This document shows, one piece after another, positions 17,844 through 25,547 of a stretch of DNA of 64,000 nucleotides. Within the stretch, counting starts at the first letter, position 1. The number at the start of each line of letters is the position of its first letter. Below the pieces are notes generated by a model that worked only from the letters and a program-made list of their open reading frames with translations, was not told the DNA's origin and did no database searches. Both the position numbers and the translations under genes were made by a program. This stretch comes from a candidate division Hyd24-12 bacterium UBA5074 (GTDB taxonomy: Bacteria > Fermentibacterota > Fermentibacteria > Fermentibacterales > Fermentibacteraceae), in the NCBI GenBank assembly GCA_002414865.1, contig DIAQ01000095.1, positions 1-64,000 on the forward strand. Reading direction: 5' to 3'.

Positions 17844-18896
17844 CTCGGCTATGCCGTCCCTGAACGGCTTTCTCAGCACTCCCTTCTCGCAGACGATCGC
17901 ACTTATCAGCGCTTCCGGGGTTATATCGAATGCAGGATTGAAGATATCCACCCCCCTCGGCGTCATCCTCCGCCTTCCCGAGAACTCCACCTCCCCCCTC
18001 GGGCGCTGCTCCACGGGGATCGAGCCCCCGTCCGGGCATTTCGGATCGAAAGTGGTGAGCGGCGCGACGATATAGAAGGGAACCCCTGCCGCCCTTGCGG
18101 CCAGCGCCAGTGGGAAGGTGCCGATCTTGTTGGCCGTATCCCCGTTCGCAGCTATCCTGTCGGCTCCCGTGAAGACGGCTGCGACCAGGCCTCCGGACAG
18201 CACCGTGGCCGCTGCCGAATCGGGCAGGACGGTCACGGGAATGCCTCGTCGGGACAGCTCCCAGGCCGTGAGCCTGGCGCCTTGCAGCAGGGGGCGCGTC
18301 TCGTCCGCGTACACCCTCTCCAGCAGCCCCTGCTCGAAGGCCTCGTAGGCGACTGCGAGTGCGGTCCCCAGGCCGGCGGTGGCCAGTCCTCCGGCATTGC
18401 AGTGCGTGAGGATGGAACATCGTCCCGGCAGGAGACGGGCTCCTTCCCGACCCATGGCCGCCGAGGCCTCCAGATCCTCCTCCACCAGGCGCCCGGCCCC
18501 TTCTGCGAGGGCTGCGACGGCCTCCTCCCTGCCCTGGCAGACGGAGAGGATCCTCCTCTGCGAGGCTATCGAGCTGAACAGGTTTACGGCCGTAGGCCTC
18601 GTGGAGGCGATCCTGTCCAGAAGTGCCGAGACCCTCTCGGCGAAGCCCTCACCCGGTGGCGATTCGAGGGCGGCGAGGACGGCCCCGTAGGCTGCGGCGA
18701 TTCCTATGGCCGGGGCTCCTCTGACGGCCAGCGTCCTTATCGCATCGCACAGCTCGTCGACGGTTCCGCAGACGATGTGCCTGACGCGGCCCGGGAGCAG
18801 CCTCTGATCGAGCAGCCGGAGAGCGGTCCCCGTCCACTCCACGGTGGGCGTGTAACGCGGCAGCGGAGCTCGGACAGACTTCCCGTCTCCGTTCAC
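17832..18896 (-). CDS. mtnA: S-methyl-5-thioribose-1-phosphate isomerase
   Basis: Isomerises methylthioribose-1-phosphate to the ribulose form in methionine salvage; homologues also act on 5-deoxyribose phosphates. The 354-residue protein has the eIF2B-like fold signatures VRGAPAIGIAAAYG, NLFSSI, the catalytic Cys in LTHCNAGGLATAG (Cys166), YADETRPLLQGARLTAWEL and the catalytic Asp in TGADRIAANGDTANKIGT (Asp246). The start is a GTG at 18896 overlapping the coaC stop (GTGA), with GAGGGA upstream. It is the last gene of the cofactor run; no other methionine-salvage genes are nearby. Confidence 0.93.
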   Translation of the reverse strand: MNGDGKSVRAPLPRYTPTVEWTGTALRLLDQRLLPGRVRHIVCGTVDELCDAIRTLAVRGAPAIGIAAAYGAVLAALESPPGEGFAERVSALLDRIASTRPTAVNLFSSIASQRRILSVCQGREEAVAALAEGAGRLVEEDLEASAAMGREGARLLPGRCSILTHCNAGGLATAGLGTALAVAYEAFEQGLLERVYADETRPLLQGARLTAWELSRRGIPVTVLPDSAAATVLSGGLVAAVFTGADRIAANGDTANKIGTFPLALAARAAGVPFYIVAPLTTFDPKCPDGGSIPVEQRPRGEVEFSGRRRMTPRGVDIFNPAFDITPEALISAIVCEKGVLRKPFRDGIAELTP

Positions 18897-19438
18897 GCTG
18901 TTCCCTCGAGGATGCGGATCGCAGCCTCCAGTATGTCCGAGGGCTCCATCATCCTGCCCGGTCCGCAGGTGCCGCAGGCCATGCGGCCGTCCACCGGCCC
19001 GGCGAAGGTCACGCCTCGGCCCCGGAGGATCTCGACGTTTGCAGCCGTCGCCTTGTTGAGCCACATCCTGCTGTTCATCGCGGGCGCCACCAGGACCGGG
19101 CAGTCGCACGCAAGGGCGGTGGCCGTCAGCAGCTCGTCGGCGAATCCCCATGCCAGCCTCGCGAGGAAATGGGCGGTGGCTGGCGCCACCACGAGCAGCC
19201 GTGCCCCTTCGGAAAGGGTGATATGCGGGACAGGATCGCACGGCTGAGGCGGGAACAGCTCGGTGTGGACCGGTCTCCCCGTCGCGCATGCGAGCTGCGC
19301 CGGAGTCACCATCCGGCAGGCGTTCGAGGACAGGATCCCATCGACCTCGTAACCTCTCCCCCGGAGGAGGGAGGCCAGCGCCACGCCCTTGAAGGCTGCA
19401 GCGCTGGACGTTATCCCGAGCAGTATTCTCCCGGCCAT
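18893..19438 (-). CDS. coaC: Stand-alone phosphopantothenoylcysteine decarboxylase (CoaC domain)
   Basis: FMN-dependent decarboxylation of 4'-phosphopantothenoylcysteine in CoA synthesis. The 181-residue protein covers only the N-terminal half of the usual bifunctional CoaBC: GITSSAAAFKG at the start, the HI pair in DPVPHITLSEGA, VVAPATAHFLARLAWGFADELL, the substrate loop APAMNSRMW and the clamp ACGTCGPGRM. The CoaB synthetase half is absent and is not encoded next door. Start 19438 is set by GGCGGA upstream and the normal CoaC N-terminus. It lies 2 bases after coaX, which supports the CoA assignment over the related UbiX or peptide decarboxylases. Confidence 0.85.
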   Translation of the reverse strand: MAGRILLGITSSAAAFKGVALASLLRGRGYEVDGILSSNACRMVTPAQLACATGRPVHTELFPPQPCDPVPHITLSEGARLLVVAPATAHFLARLAWGFADELLTATALACDCPVLVAPAMNSRMWLNKATAANVEILRGRGVTFAGPVDGRMACGTCGPGRMMEPSDILEAAIRILEGTA

Positions 19439-19440
19439 GT

Positions 19441-20208
19441 CTATTCCGCCAATCCGTGCTGGTTCCTGGCGCCTATCATCTCTATGCCTTCGAGTGTCAG
19501 GTCGGGAGCCACCTCGAATCCGCACCTGCAGTGCGGGGCGAGGCCCGCAGCCCATCCTCCGGTGGCGAGCAGGGCCGGCGATCCCTCCAGGTGCCCGGAC
19601 AGCAGCTCCACCAGCCTGTCGGCGGCGCCCGCCGCGCCGAGCAGCACGCCGGAGCGGACGGCTTCCTCGGTGCTCCTCCCCAGGCTGTCCTCGGGGAAAA
19701 CCAGATCGACGGGGTTCAGCCTCTCGGCCTTGCGGAAGAGCTCCGCGGCCGCGGTTCCCACGCCGGGCGCGATGGCTCCCCCCAGGTAGGAGCCGGAGGA
19801 ATCGATGACATCGAAGGTGGTCGCGGTTCCGAAGTCGGCCACGATCGCCGGCAGCCTGCCCCTGGAGATGGCCGCAACGGCGTTGGCGAGCCGGTCAGGT
19901 CCCAGCTCTCCGGGTCTGGGATAATCGATCCTCAACCCGGATGATCCGGGCGTGACTTCCACGGCGCTGCACCCGCAGTAGACCGAGCTCATGCCTTCCA
20001 GAGCATGCCTGACCTGCGGCACGACGCAGGCATAGCAGACCAGGCGCGGCTTCGCGAGGCCGGCCTCCTGGAGGAGGACATGCACGAGCGCACCGAGCTC
20101 GTCCGGCGTCCAGTGCCGCGTGCCCACCCTCCAGCTTCTCTCGAGCCTGCCGCTGCGGAAGGCCCCCAGGGCGGTCTTGGTATTGCCGACGTCTATCGCG
20201 AGTCTCAT
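19441..20208 (-). CDS. coaX: Type III pantothenate kinase
   Basis: ATP-dependent phosphorylation of pantothenate, the first step of CoA synthesis; type III enzymes do not bind acetyl-CoA as a feedback inhibitor. The 255-residue protein has the ASKHA phosphate loop DVGNTKTALG (6-15), the family motif PGELGPDRLANAVAA, the catalytic region VADFGTATTFDVID and GGAIAPGVGTAAAELF. Length and order are typical. Its first base coincides with the end of nadC. Together with coaC downstream it supplies two CoA-pathway steps. Confidence 0.95.
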   Translation of the reverse strand: MRLAIDVGNTKTALGAFRSGRLERSWRVGTRHWTPDELGALVHVLLQEAGLAKPRLVCYACVVPQVRHALEGMSSVYCGCSAVEVTPGSSGLRIDYPRPGELGPDRLANAVAAISRGRLPAIVADFGTATTFDVIDSSGSYLGGAIAPGVGTAAAELFRKAERLNPVDLVFPEDSLGRSTEEAVRSGVLLGAAGAADRLVELLSGHLEGSPALLATGGWAAGLAPHCRCGFEVAPDLTLEGIEMIGARNQHGLAE

Positions 20209-21071
20209 CAGCCGAGCTCCATTTCGAAGGAGATGTCGGCGGCAGGCGCCGAATGCGTCAGTGCGCCGATCGAGATTCCGGATACGCCCGCTTCGGCGTA
20301 GGCTCTCACATTATCGAGGCATATCCCCCCGGAGGCCTCGGCGTAGACACCACGCTGCAGGCACAGCCTCGCGCATTCGCCGGCGAGGACAGGCGCCATG
20401 TTGTCCAGGAGGATCCTGTCGGGGCCCAGATCCAGGGCTTCCTTCACCTGATCCATGTCCTCCGCCTCTATCTCGACGGGGAGGCCCCTGCCCCTGATGT
20501 CCCGCACGGCCTCGCGCAGCCCCCGGGGGCCTCCCGCGAGCACGAGATGGTTATCCTTATAGAGAGCCATCGCAGACAGGTCGAAACGGTGGTTCGTCCC
20601 GCCTCCGCACCTGACGGCGTGCCTCTCGAGGAGTCGGAACCCGGGCGTCGTCTTCCTCGTGTCGAGGATCTCGGTCCCCGTGCCCGCCACCGCGTCCACG
20701 AAGCGCCTCGTGAGAGAGGCGACTCCGCACAGCCTCCCGAGGAGGTTCAACGCCACCCGCTCCCCTCCGAGGAGGAGCGATGCCCTGCCGCTCACCTTCC
20801 CGATGCAGCCGCCGGCAGGGACCGTCTCCCCCTCCGCCGCCCCGCGGCAGGTCTCCGCCGGACCGAGGACCCCGAAGGTCTCCTCGACGCAGAACCAGCC
20901 CGCGACCACGCAGCCCTTCCTCGAGAGTGCGACCAGTGTCGCCCTCCCCGAGGCGGAGGAGCCGAGGCTGGCGGTGGTGACGTCGTTGCTGGATGCATCC
21001 TCCTCGAGGCCGGCAATCGCGATCCGGAGCGCGGCCGCCCTGGTCTCGCCGTCCACGTCCATCGATCTCAC
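20208..21071 (-). CDS. nadC: Nicotinate-nucleotide pyrophosphorylase (quinolinate phosphoribosyltransferase)
   Basis: Converts quinolinate and PRPP to nicotinate mononucleotide in de novo NAD synthesis. The 287-residue product shows EDASSNDVTTASLG, LNLLGRLCGVASLT, ILDTRKTTPGFRLLERHAV, the substrate-binding RCGGGTNHRFDLS, KDNHLVLAGG, the VEIEAEDMDQ strand and EASGGICLDNVRAYAEAGV. These are the hallmark segments of NadC in order. A GTG at 21071 overlapping the amidohydrolase stop (GTGA), 7 bases after AGGAG, is preferred; an ATG three codons later is possible. The quinolinate synthase gene is not in the window. Confidence 0.94.
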   Translation of the reverse strand: MRSMDVDGETRAAALRIAIAGLEEDASSNDVTTASLGSSASGRATLVALSRKGCVVAGWFCVEETFGVLGPAETCRGAAEGETVPAGGCIGKVSGRASLLLGGERVALNLLGRLCGVASLTRRFVDAVAGTGTEILDTRKTTPGFRLLERHAVRCGGGTNHRFDLSAMALYKDNHLVLAGGPRGLREAVRDIRGRGLPVEIEAEDMDQVKEALDLGPDRILLDNMAPVLAGECARLCLQRGVYAEASGGICLDNVRAYAEAGVSGISIGALTHSAPAADISFEMELG

Positions 21072-22525
21072 AGGTCTTCTCCTCCGGTCATCGCACCGTC
21101 TCGAAGTGCGGCGAGGACCTCCAGGCCGTCGAGCCCGACCCGGAAGGGATCCCCGGACAGGATGGCCAGATCGGCGCGCCTGCCAGGCCCCACGGGGACG
21201 GCCAGCTCGGGGAATCCGGCCATGGAGGCGGCCCCGAGAGTGTATGCATGCAGGGCCTCCGCGACCCCGATCTCCTGCAGGGCGGTTCCGCCCCTGACCG
21301 CACCCCCGATCCCGTACAGAGGGCCGAACGGCATCCCGTCGCTGCCGAACCCGAGACGGAAACCGGCCTTCAGGGGGAGCAGGAAGGGATTCAGGCGCGA
21401 GGCCCTCTCCCTCCCGAGCCTCTCGTCGTAGAGCCCTCCCGGGAACTGCCAGCGGACCACGAAGTTCGGCTGCATGCTGAATGCGTGCAGGGTGCGATCC
21501 CATCCCGCCGGCCATGCCTCCGACAGCTCCTCTGCATGCTCGACGGTTATCAGGATGCGCCCGGCTGCGCGGCGGAAGGCGGGACCGGAGCTGACCCGCG
21601 AGAGCTGCTCGAGGGCTTCCCCGCCGATGGCGTGAACCGCGGCGTCCAGGCCTGCTCCGGCAATGGATTCCAGCGCCTGCAGGAGCTGCCCGTCGGAATA
21701 GACGAGGGATCCCACGCGGCCATCTGCGAACCCGCCCTTCATCGCAGCCGTTCCGGCGCCGATGCCTCCATCCAGGAACAGCTTGATCCCGAACAATCTG
21801 CACCATCCGCTGCACACGGGCATCTCAGCCGGCGGACGGCCGTCCTCCGCCCAGACAGCCAGCGAGACGTCCACGCCGGGATCTGGTCTGGAAGCCATTC
21901 CGCGGGCGGCACCGGAAGGCTCCATGGCCCGGAGAGCAGTGACGCCCTTGCGCAGGGCTGTTCCGCCTGCGGCAGCCAGAGCCTCGTCCATCTCGCCGGG
22001 GGCCGGAGGGAATCGCTCGTCGAACAGGAGCACCGGGCCCTCCTTCACGAGCGGCCCTTCCAGCGCCCCGCAGCCAGGGATCTCCCTCATCCTCGCGATC
22101 ATCGCCGAGGTGGCGAGCGCCGCATGGCCGCAAACCCTCCGGAGAAACGCGCATCGCCCTCCGGCCGCCTGATCGAGCTCCTCCTGCGACGGGAGCAGGC
22201 GCCCGGGCCAGGAGCTCTCGTCCCATTTCTCGCCGCGCAGGATCCCCGCGGCAGGCCTGGCTGCATTCAGCGTGTCGAGGACCTGTCCGGCGCATGACGC
22301 GCCGGACAGGTCCAGCCGGGTCTTCTCGTAGCCGAGCCAGAGCATGTGGCAGTGTGCGTCGACGAACGAAGGCATGCCGAACGGGAGACCGCCCCGGACA
22401 CCTGGCAGGACGGAGATCACCCGCCCTTTCTCGAAGTGCACCTCCGTGTCGGGCAGGGGAGGGCCGAGGCCCGTCCAGAACGAGTCGAAGCAGAGGGTGC
22501 CGGACCTGCCGTCAGGCCTGCGCAT
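21068..22525 (-). CDS. Amidohydrolase family protein (YtcJ-like)
   Basis: A metal-dependent hydrolase of unknown substrate. The 485-residue protein has the amidohydrolase_3 hallmarks: the first metal motif PSFVDAHCHMLWLG, GHAALATSAM, IKLFLDGGIGAGTAAM, DAAVHAIGGEAL, VEHAEELSE and GFGSDGMPFGPLYGIGGAV, with the usual C-terminal beta-sandwich strand PGRRADLAILSGDPFRVG. It lies inside the cofactor run, overlapping the GGDEF gene by 14 bases and nadC by 4. Context does not reveal the substrate. Related enzymes include N-substituted formamide deformylases. Confidence 0.85.
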   Translation of the reverse strand: MRRPDGRSGTLCFDSFWTGLGPPLPDTEVHFEKGRVISVLPGVRGGLPFGMPSFVDAHCHMLWLGYEKTRLDLSGASCAGQVLDTLNAARPAAGILRGEKWDESSWPGRLLPSQEELDQAAGGRCAFLRRVCGHAALATSAMIARMREIPGCGALEGPLVKEGPVLLFDERFPPAPGEMDEALAAAGGTALRKGVTALRAMEPSGAARGMASRPDPGVDVSLAVWAEDGRPPAEMPVCSGWCRLFGIKLFLDGGIGAGTAAMKGGFADGRVGSLVYSDGQLLQALESIAGAGLDAAVHAIGGEALEQLSRVSSGPAFRRAAGRILITVEHAEELSEAWPAGWDRTLHAFSMQPNFVVRWQFPGGLYDERLGRERASRLNPFLLPLKAGFRLGFGSDGMPFGPLYGIGGAVRGGTALQEIGVAEALHAYTLGAASMAGFPELAVPVGPGRRADLAILSGDPFRVGLDGLEVLAALRDGAMTGGEDL

Positions 22526-23474
22526 CGCTCCCGGCCGTCTTCCTCATCATCACGTCGAGGGTGTCCGGCTTGACCTCTATCGTGAAGAAGGTGTAGTCCT
22601 CGCGGCGCTCGACGCTCGTTATCCTGCCCGGGAACTCGCTGGTGAGGAGCCTCCTGGAGGAGTGCCTGACCTTCGCCGGGTCGGCGTACTCGATGATGCC
22701 CATGTCGTCGTTCCTCAGCTGGTGGACGTCAATCTCCATCACCCCGGTCTCGTCGCTCTGTGCGCGCCAGGCCTTCACGATGATCCGGTTGTTGACGGAT
22801 ACGGACGAGTTGCCGGGGAACCGCGCCTCGATCGTGGAGGAAAGCTGGTATCTCTCGAGCTGCTTCTCGTACAGGACAGCCCTGTTCCGGCCCGAGTCCT
22901 TGGCATGGTACATCGCCCGGTCGGCCATGGTGATCAGCTCGGACCCGGGCACGTCCTCGGTGCTGCACACGCCAGCAGAGATGGTGACTCCGAGGCTGCC
23001 CGGCGCATCCCGGGAGGGCGCCCCGCCGGGATCGGAGCGCCCGGCGGCAGAGACCGTCGAGTCGTCCGGCGTCATCTCGATCCTGCTGTCGGCCACGATC
23101 CTGCACATCCTGTCGGCGGTCGCGATGCCCTCGCTCCTGCAGGCGTTGGGCAGCAGCACGACGATTTCCTCTCCGCCGTACCTGTAGGCTTCTCCCCTGT
23201 AGCGGACCGCGGAACGGACGAGGCCGGCCACGTGTCCCAGGACCCTGTCGCCGATCCTGTGTCCCCAGGTGTCGTTGAAGCTCTTGAAATGGTCTATGTC
23301 CACGAAGATCGCGCAGAGGGGTAGCCTGTCGGCCCCCATGCGGGCGAGCAGCGCGGGCAGGTCCTCGTCGAGGATCTTCCGCGGCGGCAGCCGGGTCACT
23401 TCGTCCGGCTCGACCTCGCGCGGGAACCTGAGCGAACCCGCCACTCCCTCACCGCCTGCCTTCTCCTGATGCAT
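22512..23474 (-). CDS. Diguanylate cyclase (GGDEF domain) with unassigned C-terminal domain
   Basis: Likely makes cyclic di-GMP. The 320-residue cytoplasmic protein has a GGDEF domain at about 50-240: CAIFVDIDHFKSFNDTWGH (metal Asp59), active site YGGEEIVVLL (GGEEI 100-104), and GVTISAGVCS then ITMADRAMYHAKDSGRN. The usual RxxD inhibitory site before GGEEI is absent. About 25 residues rich in Asp, Ser and Gly are inserted before the GVTISAGV strand. The last 80 residues (from NNRIIVKAWRAQSD) form a beta-rich segment that I cannot assign; a PilZ-like barrel is possible but its RxxxR motif is not seen. Start 23474 has GGGAGG upstream; longer frames upstream lack such a signal. Confidence 0.82.
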   Translation of the reverse strand: MHQEKAGGEGVAGSLRFPREVEPDEVTRLPPRKILDEDLPALLARMGADRLPLCAIFVDIDHFKSFNDTWGHRIGDRVLGHVAGLVRSAVRYRGEAYRYGGEEIVVLLPNACRSEGIATADRMCRIVADSRIEMTPDDSTVSAAGRSDPGGAPSRDAPGSLGVTISAGVCSTEDVPGSELITMADRAMYHAKDSGRNRAVLYEKQLERYQLSSTIEARFPGNSSVSVNNRIIVKAWRAQSDETGVMEIDVHQLRNDDMGIIEYADPAKVRHSSRRLLTSEFPGRITSVERREDYTFFTIEVKPDTLDVMMRKTAGSDAQA

Positions 23475-23498
23475 GGGGCCTCCCTGGATGCCAGCCGG

Positions 23499-23527
23499 AA
23501 GATAACAGAGCGGGAGGGCGTGGAGAA
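23499..23527 (-). promoter_or_regulatory. Weak candidate promoter for GGDEF gene
   Basis: On the minus strand TTCTCC (23527-23522), a 17-base spacer and TATCTT (23504-23499) precede the start at 23474. Only partial match to consensus; it lies back-to-back with the plus-strand promoter at 23534. Confidence 0.3.
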
Positions 23528-23533
23528 CCCGCG

Positions 23534-23562
23534 TTGACAAGAACCCTTCGACTTTATACGCT
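23534..23562 (+). promoter_or_regulatory. Promoter for first repeat-domain lipoprotein
   Basis: TTGACA (23534-23539), a 17-base spacer and TACGCT (23557-23562) stand about 60 bases upstream of the ATG at 23626. The leader contains GGAGGG, 11 bases before the start. Confidence 0.6.
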
Positions 23563-23625
23563 ACCGCAGGCCGGCTGGCATCCGTCAAGGTGCCGGTTAA
23601 TTCTGAACGGAGGGTTGCAGTACAG

Positions 23626-24438
23626 ATGAGACTGCTGGTAATTGGTGCATTGTTCGCTCTCCTGCTCGCGACCGGCTGTGCGTCGCCCGAGCAGAAGGCG
23701 GTTAGTGACTCGTACGAAAAGATAGCCACCGCCCTCGAGGACGGAGACTTCAGCACTGCGTTCGACAACCTCAGCTCGAACACCCGCACCTTCCTCGACG
23801 ACCTCGCCGAGGCCCTGACCTTCTACCAGATGCCCATGGGCGCAGACGGCCGCGAGCTGTTCGGCGAGATGCTCGCCGAGGCCGACATGACAGACCTCTC
23901 CCGCACCATCAAGTCCGTCACGGTCACCGGCAGCAACGCCACGGTCGTGACCGAGACCGAAGAGGGCGACGAGACCCTGCAGTTCGTCCTCGAGGACGGG
24001 AAGTGGTGCCTCGATTTCGAGACCCTCATCCGTGACGCCATGAACGAAGGCCTCGACGGATCCGGCTTCACCGTCCAGGACCTCATCGACCGCACGGTCC
24101 CCGGCATGGATCCGACCACCGGCGGAGCGACCGCCGGCGGTGCGATGAGCGTGACGGCCGGCAGCGGCTCCTGCGCTGTCACCATCGTCAACGGACTCGG
24201 CAACTGGACCATCTACTACGCGTACATCAGCCCCTCCTCCTCCGACGACTGGGGCGACGATGTGCTCGGCTCCGAGACGCTCGCACCGGGCGGGACCCTC
24301 ACCATGATGACGGACCCCGGCACCTACGACATCATGCTCGAGGACGAGGACGGGGACACCTACTCCAGGTACGGCGTCGAGATAACCTCCGCCGGCTATG
24401 CCTGGGAGGTCACCCTCGCCGACCTCGACGCAGAGTAG
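23626..24438 (+). CDS. Lipoprotein with C-terminal copy of an unrecognised ~85-residue domain
   Basis: A 270-residue envelope lipoprotein. The signal peptide ends in LLLATGC (Cys18). Residues 20-150 are acidic and helix-rich, with SYEKIATALEDGDFSTAFDN and a beta stretch (VTVTGSNATVVTET, LQFVLEDGKWCLD) that resembles NTF2-like/DUF4878 lipoproteins. After a Gly/Ala linker, residues 182-270 form a beta-rich domain: AVTIVNGLGNWTIYYAYISP, LAPGGTLTMMTDPGTYDI, LEDEDGDTYSRYGVEI and YAWEVTLADLD. The same domain occurs three times in the next gene. Start 23626 is chosen for the signal peptide; GGAGGG is 11 bases away, rather far. A perfect hairpin follows the stop. Confidence 0.8.
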   Translation: MRLLVIGALFALLLATGCASPEQKAVSDSYEKIATALEDGDFSTAFDNLSSNTRTFLDDLAEALTFYQMPMGADGRELFGEMLAEADMTDLSRTIKSVTVTGSNATVVTETEEGDETLQFVLEDGKWCLDFETLIRDAMNEGLDGSGFTVQDLIDRTVPGMDPTTGGATAGGAMSVTAGSGSCAVTIVNGLGNWTIYYAYISPSSSDDWGDDVLGSETLAPGGTLTMMTDPGTYDIMLEDEDGDTYSRYGVEITSAGYAWEVTLADLDAE

Positions 24439-24449
24439 TTCACCGGCTG

Positions 24450-24480
24450 TTGCCCCGGCGTGCACTGGACGCCGGGGCAA
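24450..24480 (+). terminator. Hairpin terminator between the two lipoprotein genes
   Basis: A perfect 12-bp GC-rich inverted repeat (TTGCCCCGGCGT / ACGCCGGGGCAA) with a 7-base loop begins 11 bases after the stop. No T-run follows, so termination may be partial. Confidence 0.55.
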
Positions 24481-24504
24481 TACCTCGATATAGTGTCAAC
24501 CAAA

Positions 24505-24532
24505 TGTCCGCCATTGTTGTAACGGGCGGACA
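24505..24532 (+). promoter_or_regulatory. Inverted repeat upstream of triple-repeat lipoprotein
   Basis: TGTCCGCC (24505-24512) and GGCGGACA (24525-24532) form an exact 8-bp dyad around a 12-base AT-richer centre, 35 bases before the ATG. It could be an operator or an mRNA hairpin. A TATAGT (24489-24494) lies just upstream. Confidence 0.35.
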
Positions 24533-24566
24533 ACGCCTGGAAAATCCAGCATTACATGGAGGGTTT

Positions 24567-25451
24567 ATGAACAAGGTGCTGTTCGCGCTTCTCGCAGCGA
24601 CCCTGGTCATGGTGACCGGCTGCGACAAGACCGTCCCCGTCACGGTGACGAACGGTCTCGGTGACTGGGATATCTCCTCCGTCTACATCTATCCCGCCGA
24701 CCAGGTCAGCAGGGGTGCCGACCTGCTCGCGACCGACCTGGTTCCCGACTCCAGCTCGGTCTTCCGCATGCTCCCCGGCAACTACAACATCCTCATCCTC
24801 GACGAGGACACCGACAGCTACTTCTACGGCAACGTGACGGTTCCCGCCGAGGGCTACACCCTCGAGGTCAAGCTCGAGGACCTCGACTCCGGCAACATCA
24901 ACGCCGGCACCGGCGACTACCCGCTGACCATCACCAACAACCTCACCGACTACGATCTGTGGTACGTCTACGCCGACAGCGCCGGTGACGAGCTCGTAAC
25001 CGAGTACATGGGCGCCAACATCCTGTTCCCGGAAGAGACCATGACCCTCTGGCTCGCTCCGGGCACCTATCAGGTCCAGATCGTCGACGACAGCGACGCC
25101 ACCTTCACCTATGAGGAAGTCGTCGTCGCCGAGACCGGCGCCGCCATCACCGTCAAGGAAGAGGACATCGACGCTCCCCGCGCAGCCGGGGCCACGATCA
25201 CGGTCGTGAACGCCCTCGAGAGCTGGACCATCACCGGTCTCCTGATCGATGGCAGCACCGAGGCCTGGGGCGCCAACGGCGAGAGGCTGACCGCTCCCCT
25301 GACCCCCGGCCAGAGCATCGACGTCGTGGTCGAGCCCGGCTCCTGGGACATGCAGGCCACCGACGAGGATGGCGACACCTACACCCAGATGCAGCAGGAA
25401 GTCGGCCCCGAGGGTTATGTCTGGACGGTCACGCTCGACCAGATAGACTGA
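24567..25451 (+). CDS. Lipoprotein made of three copies of an unrecognised ~85-residue domain
   Basis: A 294-residue envelope lipoprotein. The signal peptide ends MVMVTGC (Cys19) and the mature protein is three tandem units at about 24-107, 118-202 and 208-294. Each starts with a VTVTNGLGDW / LTITNNLTDY / ITVVNALESW strand, has a short second strand (SSVYIYP, LWYVYAD, ITGLLID), a Pro-Gly turn (MLPGNYNI, LAPGTYQV, VEPGSWDM), an acidic Asp-rich turn (DEDTDSY, DDSDATF, DEDGDTY), and ends with EGYTLEVKLEDLD-like sequence. The fold is probably a beta sandwich. GGAGGG lies 4 bases before the ATG. The product shares its unit with the gene upstream, so the pair arose by duplication. Function unknown. 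Confidence 0.82.
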   Translation: MNKVLFALLAATLVMVTGCDKTVPVTVTNGLGDWDISSVYIYPADQVSRGADLLATDLVPDSSSVFRMLPGNYNILILDEDTDSYFYGNVTVPAEGYTLEVKLEDLDSGNINAGTGDYPLTITNNLTDYDLWYVYADSAGDELVTEYMGANILFPEETMTLWLAPGTYQVQIVDDSDATFTYEEVVVAETGAAITVKEEDIDAPRAAGATITVVNALESWTITGLLIDGSTEAWGANGERLTAPLTPGQSIDVVVEPGSWDMQATDEDGDTYTQMQQEVGPEGYVWTVTLDQID

Positions 25452-25475
25452 TCGACGGCCACACTGGGACACCGG

Positions 25476-25506
25476 AGAGCCCCCGCCCCGCGGGGGCTCT
25501 TCTCTT
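25476..25506 (+). terminator. Rho-independent terminator
   Basis: An 11-bp GC-rich stem (AGAGCCCCCGC / GCGGGGGCTCT) with a CCC loop is followed by TTCTCTT, 24 bases after the stop of the triple-repeat lipoprotein. Confidence 0.8.
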
Positions 25507-25547
25507 GGGCGCGGCGCGCGCACTGCGCCTCCCGGAGGACCGAACAG

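Noticed and set aside
14044..18075. A 1343-codon open frame on the plus strand opposite dnaJ and dnaK
   Set aside because: It is antisense to two unmistakable chaperone genes and has no family motifs; long open frames opposite genes are expected at this GC content and codon bias.
20253..22297. Plus-strand open frames opposite nadC and the amidohydrolase
   Set aside because: Both minus-strand genes are well supported by motifs; the plus frames have no recognisable domains or ribosome sites.
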